Positions 34,801 through 41,041 of a stretch of DNA of 64,000 bases are shown piece after piece (the first letter of the stretch is position 1; every line of letters begins with the position of its first letter). The DNA comes from Oscillospiraceae bacterium. GTDB taxonomy: Bacteria; Bacillota; Clostridia; Oscillospirales; Oscillospiraceae. Under the pieces are notes generated by a model. The model saw only the letters and a list, made by a program, of their open reading frames with translations. It searched no databases and was not told where the DNA came from. The position numbers and the translations under genes are program-made. The stretch covers positions 62,001 to 126,000 of the forward strand of contig JAISKH010000077.1 of NCBI GenBank assembly GCA_031261325.1, in the 5' to 3' direction.

Positions 34801-36926
34801 AGGTGCGGCGGTCCAAGGGTGAAGCCCCTGTGTATCAATGGTATAACGAGGGCGGAAGTCTCAACGACATTTACACGATAGATGCGCCTGAAGAGCAGGT
34901 TGACCTGATAGAGACGCACAGCGACGATGTGGTTATATTCGCGATACGCGTGTACAATCAGAGCGAGAACCCGCTGTACGTCACAAGTATAGTGGACTAT
35001 CTGCCGGAAGGTATGTCGTTCAACCCGTATGATGTCAGAAATATTGGATGGACAATCGACAGAGCGACGGGAAAAATGACCTACAATCGAGTTGCTGGCT
35101 TAAAGAGCAATCGTCTCAACGATGTACTCTACAGGCACGTACCGCCGCAAAAGAGCGACCCGTCGAAGGCAGACATGTATCTGGACGAGAAGATGGGAGC
35201 CGCATACTATGAGCTGCCCTACGAAACTGAACAGTTTGTAACGGTAATACTCGCGCTTACCGTCAACAAGGACATTGTGGACAACACGCCGATAATTAAC
35301 GGCGCGGAGGTCGGCGGTATCGCGGCAAACCTGCCGGATTACACGAACGGAATCAACCCCGACCCGTCCAAACAGGAGAGAACGTTCAGACCTGTGGAAG
35401 ACGTTGACTCGACAGCAGACGACAGCATTAGAGTCCCTGTCGAACCGACGACAAAGATGCCACCCCAAGACGAAAACGGGTACTATGTGTTCAACTTCGG
35501 CAACGGCACGTATGTGATAGACCCGCTGACAGGTCACAACCCGAATGCCATCCCGCCGCAAGAACAGCCGGAAGAGTCAACTGCGGCGGACAACACAATC
35601 GAGCAGCACGGCGTGTACCGCGACAACTATGTTGCGCCGATAACATCGGTTGGTCCGCAGAAGTTCAAAGCGCCGGGATTGCGTCTGCTGGAGACGGTAA
35701 ACGACGACATGAAGGCTGATGACAACCCGGACGACAGCGGCAAGCGTTGGGACGACGTGGACGACCACGACGTAGCGGGCATCTATGTGCGCGTGTTCGA
35801 CGCGGCGCAGATACATTGGATATCCGAGACGAGACGCGGACCGTACACTCCGTTCAAGTTGGACGGAGAGCCGGACAACGGCATAGCGTCGGAGGTTGTC
35901 CCCCTGCACCATGACGACAGAGTAACGTTCAAAATCAAGGTCATGAACCAGGGCGAGAACGACATCATGATAACGGAACTGACGGACTACATGCCGAACT
36001 ACTACGTGTTCGAGCCTGAGTTCAACCTGCCGGGCTGGAAAGACAACGGAGACGGCACGCTGACGTACACACTCGACAAGAGCAATGCCGAGGACCCGCT
36101 GAACAAGGTGCTCAGCAAGCACATTGAACCGCAGCACCTGAGAATGTACGAATATCCGAACGAGTATCTCAAACCGTACAGCTATCACTACCCGTCGTCG
36201 GAATACACGATAGTGGAGCTGAAGCTGAGAGTAACCTCGGCGGCACATTACACAACGATATATGTGAACGAAACGGAAATTTCAGCAATGGAAGGCGAGT
36301 ATCCCGATTATCCGGCAGGTTGGATGAGCGTCGAGAAAGACGGTGAGACAGACGTTAAGTGGGTATCCGTGTACGATGTGGACTCAACGCCCGATAACGC
36401 AAAGGCGAACGACGGCGCGATTCGCGACAACGAGCGCGAGCAGCATGTCCACCCGCTGAAGAGCAACGTCAACAACAACGACGAGGACGACCACGACATC
36501 TCGCGCATGACGCTTGAGTATCAACCGCCCGAGAAAACAACGGAACCGCCCCCGTCAGAAACCCCGCCAAACGAGAATCCTCCGGGGTCAGAGACGCCGC
36601 CACCTTCGGAAACCCCGACCCTGACAATCACAAGCACACCTAACATCACAACAACCACGCCGACGGTAACGGCAACGCCAAACATCAGAGTGCCCGAGAC
36701 GACGCCGCCCCCGGGAGACTACGAATCCTACGAAGTGTTCGACGAGGACGGCACGCCGCTGGGACGGTGGGTGTGGTCGGAGCCTGACCAAGAGTGGATA
36801 TTCGAGGAATACGTACCGCTCGCGGCAACGGGCGACAGCCCGACGCTGCTCATCTGGAGCGGCATAGCGGTTGCGGCAGCGCTGGTTGCGGTAGTGACAC
36901 GCAAACGCAGGAAGAAAGCAGACTAA
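28893..36926 (+). CDS. P2: giant thioester-domain, isopeptide-repeat, wall-anchored surface protein
   Basis: 2677 residues, a paralogue of P1. Residues 11-34 are the signal/TM segment. The thioester signature is Cys94 in VTYCIDPG and Gln153 in ATQVACW, with an extra cysteine (157) inside the TQxA motif. Eight CnaB-like repeats follow (starts near 29895, 30247, 30616, 31048, 31498, 31990, 32521 and 33079), many sharing GSEY-x-x-DIIHI-x-L. Three YDAAL-type modules start near 33778, 34770 and 35797; the third reads FDAAQIHW and lacks the conserved Lys. A Pro/Thr stalk (36540-36715), a Trp-rich module (GRWVWSEPDQEWIFEEYVP) and a sorting tail (PLAATGD, hydrophobic span, RKRRKKAD) end the protein. 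It is probably exported and sortase-anchored. P1 and P2 share layout but differ in repeat subtype, so they are not a recent copy of each other. Confidence 0.88.
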   Translation: MKILNIKHRRKLWAALVAIVLIIPILLVLLPAAALYDGQEVTLEWHASLYQRYRKPTQSESDAYGGIFNELVGHGIMGNYYSIAADGTHYVTYCIDPGTSPISGGHILADNIRHGSLDAKQKIMLSYVLGHGQQNYKQDNYDDAEGILRTATQVACWMIGMRVYNNTAALDYLVPADGVSGNPFAVQPEVTRKARELLDGGLAAASMENVNLGLRTMTWVEGGTPYPQFRATFNNPNIGAWLNNTALESKINAAGFTITNRNSGSMTLQGVPNGYPTTTTASIHETYNLGLEFMASYFCVIGKNEELQNMVTISHNETHNATFDLQLEVPVPNLEVQKRVSDPAYTGDTSFKDLFRITVTGDINDKTQKYVYFQDGKSGTGATRNDPAGLDTFVKIPNPVFGDTYTVTEAVWRDGDWRNITTYPIYRNAVSGTRTVSPSTEGKITVDNNATHLKVTKVLEPGTTQDYTSDIFRIEVTPASRSAFAPGSSSPKSYFFSATGTGNGLDKTTPAAFGTLVEVPDVMIGHTYEATEYVTRLSTGVETPTGRLYKATVSKSGSTAYNSQQIITVSNSAPHLELTKNVLPRGSEYTDTDIIHIQLKGIFIDPDGEKDHKDFYIRPRESGSSPAKYTGANTAADPYNPGVPIDVQGVLYNQEYEIIESVIRGTIDYPINDSNLMYRQGAITVSGTTLTPDKKFTIPDAANALIPTKVTVAIANSTPLLELNKVATLRGSEYDTSDIVHIRISGDFIDDSTIAPRPAFHDYYFKSAANTNPNLTYNNGTIDPAFLHNFSPAGTDTNKFVVKGALFDTEYTVTETIIRGGIEYAGDDATSLYGPIVKTPAAPFTISEPIIPGTQPVAGTVKIEIANETPLLTLLKVFDTKGSEYLPDDIIHIRLYGDYIDTNGKKTNSYHDYYIQAGTAVTDKYTDKDGNPNQPIPNHTTTPESKQLYARGEVIIVEGVQFGKTYRIEETVIRRISATEFKEYSVADSKKLYNLDPEKDITTNPTLAKENPSSVKVDVGANASVAVEIKNETPLLQLVKNFTLADGEYAETDIIHIRLTGRFIDTNGDKGATGYHDYFIKAPGSTVGDSITYTANAVYGGGSQPAPNSNTTPQSAPYVSKIYAADETITVQGAMFDEIYTITETVIRGRDGTYVEYSEADSHKMYALDDMTIVPAAGDVSTGTGDAKVYKVKVNPGTQNSVMITVHNTTPKLELIKTFERVGDQYKQTDIVHIVLHGRFIDDNNGNGANGALLEKSEKHYYFRATPGTWGTSTYAPIGSTTESVAIPDPRYPETELYNPDTLVNVLGVLFDTNYTVSETVIRFVQDEITPNGRWQEFEDEVLYHFDVYNTVKGQNVPASPVPLKNNLLNIPHPTELTATTNKIAVSGKITMVNTPRPELYVNKVVARTVPAEYSPVFVINVTGKFAVSEIDENIYINNINNINNKKEDGITWNYPGQYGRDPIPHFYDDQWWNGTKVERTEKFYFTVNGEYVELKDANDNIIYEGNTYLWGAVGDILAAANQTAGDKAYVPHTVYEEEYEITEDVIWHRNDNAGGAWELHPAKDFYKMTMTGDDVTTVVDGNGTKVSSEGHNAVATDGAKYVVKPQMPTKGNGVAYPVYDHVRNAAREYDAALRKWISKIEPKLGGTLPATGEFPEPENGVFIPMPWVVRGDTIEFKVKVYNQSAYDTIVTEVTDYVPVGFTFDPSDPQNAYWSIEDFRDEWTALSDGSYKPKSDNKTNGNGGTDGAARIKYAWALNNDLDHVLAPHLDYEGEWGTEAGESKSYTGVDANGNYQYTTLTIRLKIGTAVKSNMHIINFAEITDMTDGFRQGGTGKGFPVIDKDSYADNSFDNDGTIKKANRDNDGTFWVKEEGVEPLVIYDENDPEYDANDPDKLGKPANPEFGAPLDNNTVEDNEIEEHRFVKDVTKSDTPADGSSTSGKAANKEEDDHDVAGVYVTAYDVALRKWIAEVRRSKGEAPVYQWYNEGGSLNDIYTIDAPEEQVDLIETHSDDVVIFAIRVYNQSENPLYVTSIVDYLPEGMSFNPYDVRNIGWTIDRATGKMTYNRVAGLKSNRLNDVLYRHVPPQKSDPSKADMYLDEKMGAAYYELPYETEQFVTVILALTVNKDIVDNTPIINGAEVGGIAANLPDYTNGINPDPSKQERTFRPVEDVDSTADDSIRVPVEPTTKMPPQDENGYYVFNFGNGTYVIDPLTGHNPNAIPPQEQPEESTAADNTIEQHGVYRDNYVAPITSVGPQKFKAPGLRLLETVNDDMKADDNPDDSGKRWDDVDDHDVAGIYVRVFDAAQIHWISETRRGPYTPFKLDGEPDNGIASEVVPLHHDDRVTFKIKVMNQGENDIMITELTDYMPNYYVFEPEFNLPGWKDNGDGTLTYTLDKSNAEDPLNKVLSKHIEPQHLRMYEYPNEYLKPYSYHYPSSEYTIVELKLRVTSAAHYTTIYVNETEISAMEGEYPDYPAGWMSVEKDGETDVKWVSVYDVDSTPDNAKANDGAIRDNEREQHVHPLKSNVNNNDEDDHDISRMTLEYQPPEKTTEPPPSETPPNENPPGSETPPPSETPTLTITSTPNITTTTPTVTATPNIRVPETTPPPGDYESYEVFDEDGTPLGRWVWSEPDQEWIFEEYVPLAATGDSPTLLIWSGIAVAAALVAVVTRKRRKKAD
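29895..33770 (+). repeat. Eight CnaB-like repeats in P2
   Basis: Repeats three to seven are most alike and share an L-x-L-x-K first strand, GSEY or GEY, D-I-(I/V)-HI and a closing N-x-TP. The eighth is longer and carries an Asn/Ile-rich insertion (33198-33230, near-tandem copies of ATCAACAAT). Confidence 0.75.
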
Positions 36927-36954
36927 AAAGCGGGATTAAAAGGGGAATACCCCA

Positions 36955-36987
36955 AGGGCACGTGCATATCGCGCGTGCCCTGTTTCC
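36955..36987 (+). terminator. Terminator after P2
   Basis: AGGGCACGTGC and GCGCGTGCCCT pair (one wobble) around a short loop, followed by GTTTCC. Confidence 0.7.
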
Positions 36988-37366
36988 CGTTGACAACGCG
37001 ACTCATCAACGGCGCGAAACACCGAGGTTACATGTTTAGTTACGCGACGGCTTCATAATTTACAGGCTAAATATGCCAAATACAACCGAGGTGTCATGAA
37101 ATAGGGCAAAATGCCACAAAAAGTTGTTAATAAACCGTCCTTTTTTGCAAAAAAAGCTTGTTAATTGGAACTATATGTGTTAATATTTTGAAATAGGAAA
37201 GCACAAGTTGCGCTGAAAAAGCATAAAAGCAAAAAAGGTTACACGCGGGGTTACACAAAATATGGCAGAGGAGCCGCGAATTGTAATTGTATTGAGTTCA
37301 AAAAAACGCAATGCGGAAGCAATTCGGACGGCGAGACGTTGATGCAGTTCATGGGAGGTAGAGAGA
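36988..37366 (+). promoter_or_regulatory. P2-P3 intergenic region with P3 promoter and repeats
   Basis: A sigma-A promoter lies at TTGTTA (37158-37163) with TAATAT (37181-37186), 17 bases apart. Upstream, ACCGAGGTTACATG (37021-37034) recurs as ACCGAGGTGTCATG near 37087. Downstream of the start, GGTTACAC occurs twice with a 12-base period (37237-37244 and 37249-37256). A small palindrome CTTTTTTGCAAAAAAAG lies near 37140. No gene or tRNA is visible. Confidence 0.6.
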
Positions 37367-40300
37367 ATGCAAAAAGCACGACCAATCGGAAAGAAGATGC
37401 GATTACTAATCGGCATCTCGTTTTTGCTTGTCGCCGCCATAATAGTCACGATATTTTCGCTGACGGCGCAAGCGGAAAAAACATTGATAGACCAAAGGGC
37501 AGCGGAATCCAGTCAGTACAGATACAGATTCGCGGAGATGCAAGCCTATCTGGCGGGTGTGTCCGGTTTTGAATTTTATGATTATGATTCCGCCGGGAAT
37601 ATAATCCCGAGTACCCGCGATGTCGATAAGGTACTATACTATTATGACAGAGACGATAATATTGCGGTTTATTGCGTAGAGCCGGAGAAGCCGGACGTTA
37701 CATTCGCGGAGTTTGGCGTATTGCCGTTGCCGGAACCCGGCAATTCCGATGGGCATGTGGTCACTTTTACGGAATTGCAAAAAAAGTTACTTGCCTATGT
37801 ATTGGCATACGGCGTGCGCGAGTGGAACGGCAGCCAAGACATTAACAATATGGCGACAATCGAGAAACCAGACCAGATTGCAACGCAGATTGCAGTTTGG
37901 ATGGTTTCCACGGGGCATTTCAATTATTCAAAAGACCCAACAGACTCCGATGACCCTATTGACCCCAAAAACAATCCAAGCAACCCCGACTATCCCAGCT
38001 ATCCATATAAAGATTATTTTGACCCCTACTATGATATATTGCTGCCGCCGGGTGGTGCGGGTATCGCACCTGATTATGTGTATGAGGATGAGTATGAAGG
38101 CGAGATATCGATATGCGAGAAAGCGCGCTCGCTCATTCGGCGTGCGGGAAAAGCGATTCGTATTAGTCAAACCCTACCGGATTTCGCGGGGCATGATTTT
38201 CAGATGACATGGAACGACACATATAACACCTATGCTGTCACAATTCATGACGAATCAGGCATGCTCAGTTACTGGGAGAAATCGCTTGATGAAGGTATAA
38301 AGGAAGCTAACAAGAAACTGACGAATCCACTCAAGATAGAATTTGATTTACCGAACGGCAACATCACGATAATCGGAGACCCGTGTTCGGATAATGATAA
38401 TACTGTCAGCATAAAAGCGCAGAAAACGGACGACCTCGTTCCTGAAGCGACGTTGATATATCTAAGTCACGAATACCCGGCTAAAATAGGTCCCGATTAC
38501 CAAGACATGCTGTCCGTCGAAACGTCGGACCTCAAAATGGAGCTTGACCTCGGTTTAACGCTACGGCGCGCGTATGACGCGGCGTTGCAGAAGTGGGTTT
38601 CCGACGTTAAGCGGCTGAACGTCTCGGCTGTGCTCGATGATGAAGGCGGCGTTATTGAAACTCAATCGTATGACAGCATTTACCCGTCGCCGATACCTGA
38701 CAGCGACCATAGCAGCCTTGATGATAACGGCATTGCGGAGAAGTCGCCGATATACAAGGCGCAGCGCGGGGACGTGGTCGAGTACTCAATCCGCGTGCTG
38801 AACCAGTGCCACGAGCGGCTGAACATCACGGAAATTGTGGACTACCTGCCGTCAGGCTTGGAGTTTGATGCGGATTTGAATGCTACGCTCGGCGGTAGCG
38901 ACTGGATAGCGGACTCGACTTTGGACGAGCATGGAGCGCCACGCCCGATATTGCGTTACATAGGCAGCCCAATACCGCTTGTACCGGAAGGTAGCAGCGA
39001 TGGCAATTATGACGCGGTGCTGAAGGTCTACCTGCGCATAGCAGTATCTGCATCCAAGGGGCAGGTTATCGTCAACTACGCCGAAATTTCGGCAATGACC
39101 GACGACAAGGGTGTCAAAGTGGACGACGTTGACTCAACGCCCGACAAAAATGACTGGGACGACGGCGAGGTTACGGACAACGAGGTTAACAACGGAAACG
39201 ACGACGAGGACGACCACGACTACGCCATGGTCGAGGTTGATGTGCCGCCTTACGACGCGGCGTTGCAGAAGTGGGTCGCGCGAGTTGTCCGCGGCGGGAA
39301 AACCGTGGACGAACTTGACGACGTTGAAGATGGCGAAGCGTCGGACATCGTAACCGTGCACCGCGGCGACACCGTTATCTACAAGATTCGCGTCATTAAC
39401 CAAGGCGAATACCCGCTCATAATCACGGACATCACGGACTACCTGCCGGCGTGGCTGACGTTTGACGAAGAGCACCCGATAAACAAGGGCAAGTGGATAG
39501 AGACGGACAAGGTTGATGAGACGGGACAGGGACGCACTTTTATCCGTTACATCGGCGAGGGTGGTATTCATCTCGCGCCCGCCGGAGATGAACAGCATGG
39601 CGACCGCGCGGTAGTTGAGATTGCCGCGACTGTAAGTACCGCCGCTTCGGACGGTATGGTGATTCACAACAGCTCGGAAATCACGCGTATGACCGACGAC
39701 AAGGGCGGCGAAGTGGACGACGTGGACTCAACGCCCGACGATGAACCGGATAACGACAAAAAGCCGCCAAAGGACAACGAGGTTGTCAACGAAGATGACG
39801 ACGAGGACGACGAGGACTTCGCCGAAATCATAGTTGAGGTGCCGCCTTACGACGCGGCGCTGAAAAAGTGGGTGTCCGCCGTTCAGCGCAACGGCGTAAC
39901 CGTTGCGACGCACGATGAACCGTTCACGCCGTCAGCATTTGACGAGGTTCAAAGCGGCGATGTTGTGGTGTTCGCAATCAAGGTTTACAACCAGTGCGAG
40001 TTCCTGCTGCGTGTCGGCGAAATCACCGATTACTTGCCGGAGGGGCTGACATTTGACCAAATCCTGAACCCGAATTGGGTGCTGACGGGCGACCTCCTGA
40101 CCTACACGGGTCTTGCGGAAACGACGTTGTACGTTGACCAAGTGCGGTATCCCAATGCTCCCGCAAAGCTTGTGGGCGAGAGCACGGCGACCGTAACCAT
40201 CGCGCTGATTGTTGACGGCTCGAAGCTCACGGTTGACGTTCCGGTAATAAACTACGCCGAAATCTCGCTCTTAACCGACGAGTACAACGTGACCGTGGCG

Positions 40301-40939
40301 GACATTGACTCCGACCCTGACCAGAACCGCGACAACGACGGTACATTTACCCCGGGCGGCGTGCCGCCGACGGGCAACAACCCCGTCTACGACAACGAGA
40401 TTGAGCAGCACGCCAAAACAACGCCGGGCGTTGACGAGGACGACCACGATGTGGCGGGCGTTGTCCTGAAGCCGCCCCCGCAGAGTGAAACACCTCCGCC
40501 GAGCGGAACGCCGCCTTTGAGCGAGACACCGCCGCCGAGTTCAACACCGCCGCAGAGTGAAACGCCGCCACCGAGTACGCTCCCGCCGCCACCTCCTCCG
40601 CCAAGCTCCGCGCCTCCGGGGTACACAACCCCGCCGCCGCCACCGGAGTCATTGCCGCCGTATTCGGCGCCGCCGCAGTCAACGACGCCACCAAGCGCGC
40701 CGCCGACTCCGACACCGACTCCGACGCCGGAGGAGGAAATCGACGAATCGCCACCGCCGGGCGGTGCTTGGGAATACAGCCCGACGCCGATGCCACCCGA
40801 AACCGAGTTCCACGAAGACGTGCCGACAGGACCGTTCGTGCCGACAGGCGACGGCAGCATGGCAATCTGGTTCGCGTTAGCCGCTGTCGCGGTGACAGTC
40901 GCGGTGTTCGTGCTGACAGGCAAGAAGAAACTTAAGTAA
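37367..40939 (+). CDS. P3: compact thioester-domain, wall-anchored surface protein
   Basis: 1190 residues. Residues 12-36 are the signal/TM segment. The thioester signature is Cys103 in AVYCVEPE and Gln174 in ATQIAVW. There are no CnaB-like repeats; instead three modules start YDAALQKW, YDAALQKW and YDAALKKW (near 38570, 39250 and 39846), each with a DY-LP strand and an Asn-containing strand (NYAEIS, HNSSEI, NYAEIS) and an acidic DSTPD/EDDHD tail. A long proline-rich stalk (40470-40790) leads to the sorting tail PFVPTGDGS, a hydrophobic span and GKKKLK. The Trp-rich pre-anchor module of P1 and P2 is missing. GGGAGG precedes the ATG. It has its own promoter and terminator. Confidence 0.87.
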   Translation: MQKARPIGKKMRLLIGISFLLVAAIIVTIFSLTAQAEKTLIDQRAAESSQYRYRFAEMQAYLAGVSGFEFYDYDSAGNIIPSTRDVDKVLYYYDRDDNIAVYCVEPEKPDVTFAEFGVLPLPEPGNSDGHVVTFTELQKKLLAYVLAYGVREWNGSQDINNMATIEKPDQIATQIAVWMVSTGHFNYSKDPTDSDDPIDPKNNPSNPDYPSYPYKDYFDPYYDILLPPGGAGIAPDYVYEDEYEGEISICEKARSLIRRAGKAIRISQTLPDFAGHDFQMTWNDTYNTYAVTIHDESGMLSYWEKSLDEGIKEANKKLTNPLKIEFDLPNGNITIIGDPCSDNDNTVSIKAQKTDDLVPEATLIYLSHEYPAKIGPDYQDMLSVETSDLKMELDLGLTLRRAYDAALQKWVSDVKRLNVSAVLDDEGGVIETQSYDSIYPSPIPDSDHSSLDDNGIAEKSPIYKAQRGDVVEYSIRVLNQCHERLNITEIVDYLPSGLEFDADLNATLGGSDWIADSTLDEHGAPRPILRYIGSPIPLVPEGSSDGNYDAVLKVYLRIAVSASKGQVIVNYAEISAMTDDKGVKVDDVDSTPDKNDWDDGEVTDNEVNNGNDDEDDHDYAMVEVDVPPYDAALQKWVARVVRGGKTVDELDDVEDGEASDIVTVHRGDTVIYKIRVINQGEYPLIITDITDYLPAWLTFDEEHPINKGKWIETDKVDETGQGRTFIRYIGEGGIHLAPAGDEQHGDRAVVEIAATVSTAASDGMVIHNSSEITRMTDDKGGEVDDVDSTPDDEPDNDKKPPKDNEVVNEDDDEDDEDFAEIIVEVPPYDAALKKWVSAVQRNGVTVATHDEPFTPSAFDEVQSGDVVVFAIKVYNQCEFLLRVGEITDYLPEGLTFDQILNPNWVLTGDLLTYTGLAETTLYVDQVRYPNAPAKLVGESTATVTIALIVDGSKLTVDVPVINYAEISLLTDEYNVTVADIDSDPDQNRDNDGTFTPGGVPPTGNNPVYDNEIEQHAKTTPGVDEDDHDVAGVVLKPPPQSETPPPSGTPPLSETPPPSSTPPQSETPPPSTLPPPPPPPSSAPPGYTTPPPPPESLPPYSAPPQSTTPPSAPPTPTPTPTPEEEIDESPPPGGAWEYSPTPMPPETEFHEDVPTGPFVPTGDGSMAIWFALAAVAVTVAVFVLTGKKKLK
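40470..40790 (+). repeat. Proline-rich stalk of P3
   Basis: Imperfect short repeats of the type PP-SETPPPS-TPP code for an extended wall-spanning stalk. The DNA is a run of CCGCC-like triplets, prone to slippage. Confidence 0.7.
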
Positions 40940-40949
40940 CTGCAAACAG

Positions 40950-40980
40950 CAACAGCGGGAGTTAATCCCGCTGTTGTTTT
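40950..40980 (+). terminator. Rho-independent terminator after P3
   Basis: CAACAGCGGGA and TCCCGCTGTTG form a perfect 11-pair stem around GTTAA, followed by TTTT. Confidence 0.9.
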
Positions 40981-40999
40981 GCGTAATTCAGAAAGAACG

Positions 41000-41025
41000 G
41001 GCGCGGGATTTTGCAACCCCGCGCC
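41000..41025 (-). terminator. Hairpin after the GltS-like gene
   Basis: GGCGCGGG and CCCGCGCC form an eight-pair stem, 17 bases after the minus-strand stop codon; the following sequence is moderately T-rich. Confidence 0.55.
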
Positions 41026-41041
41026 ATCAGCATTTATTTGG

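Noticed and set aside
36990..37020. TTGACA at 36990 as a P3 promoter
   Set aside because: No usable -10 lies 16-18 bases downstream.
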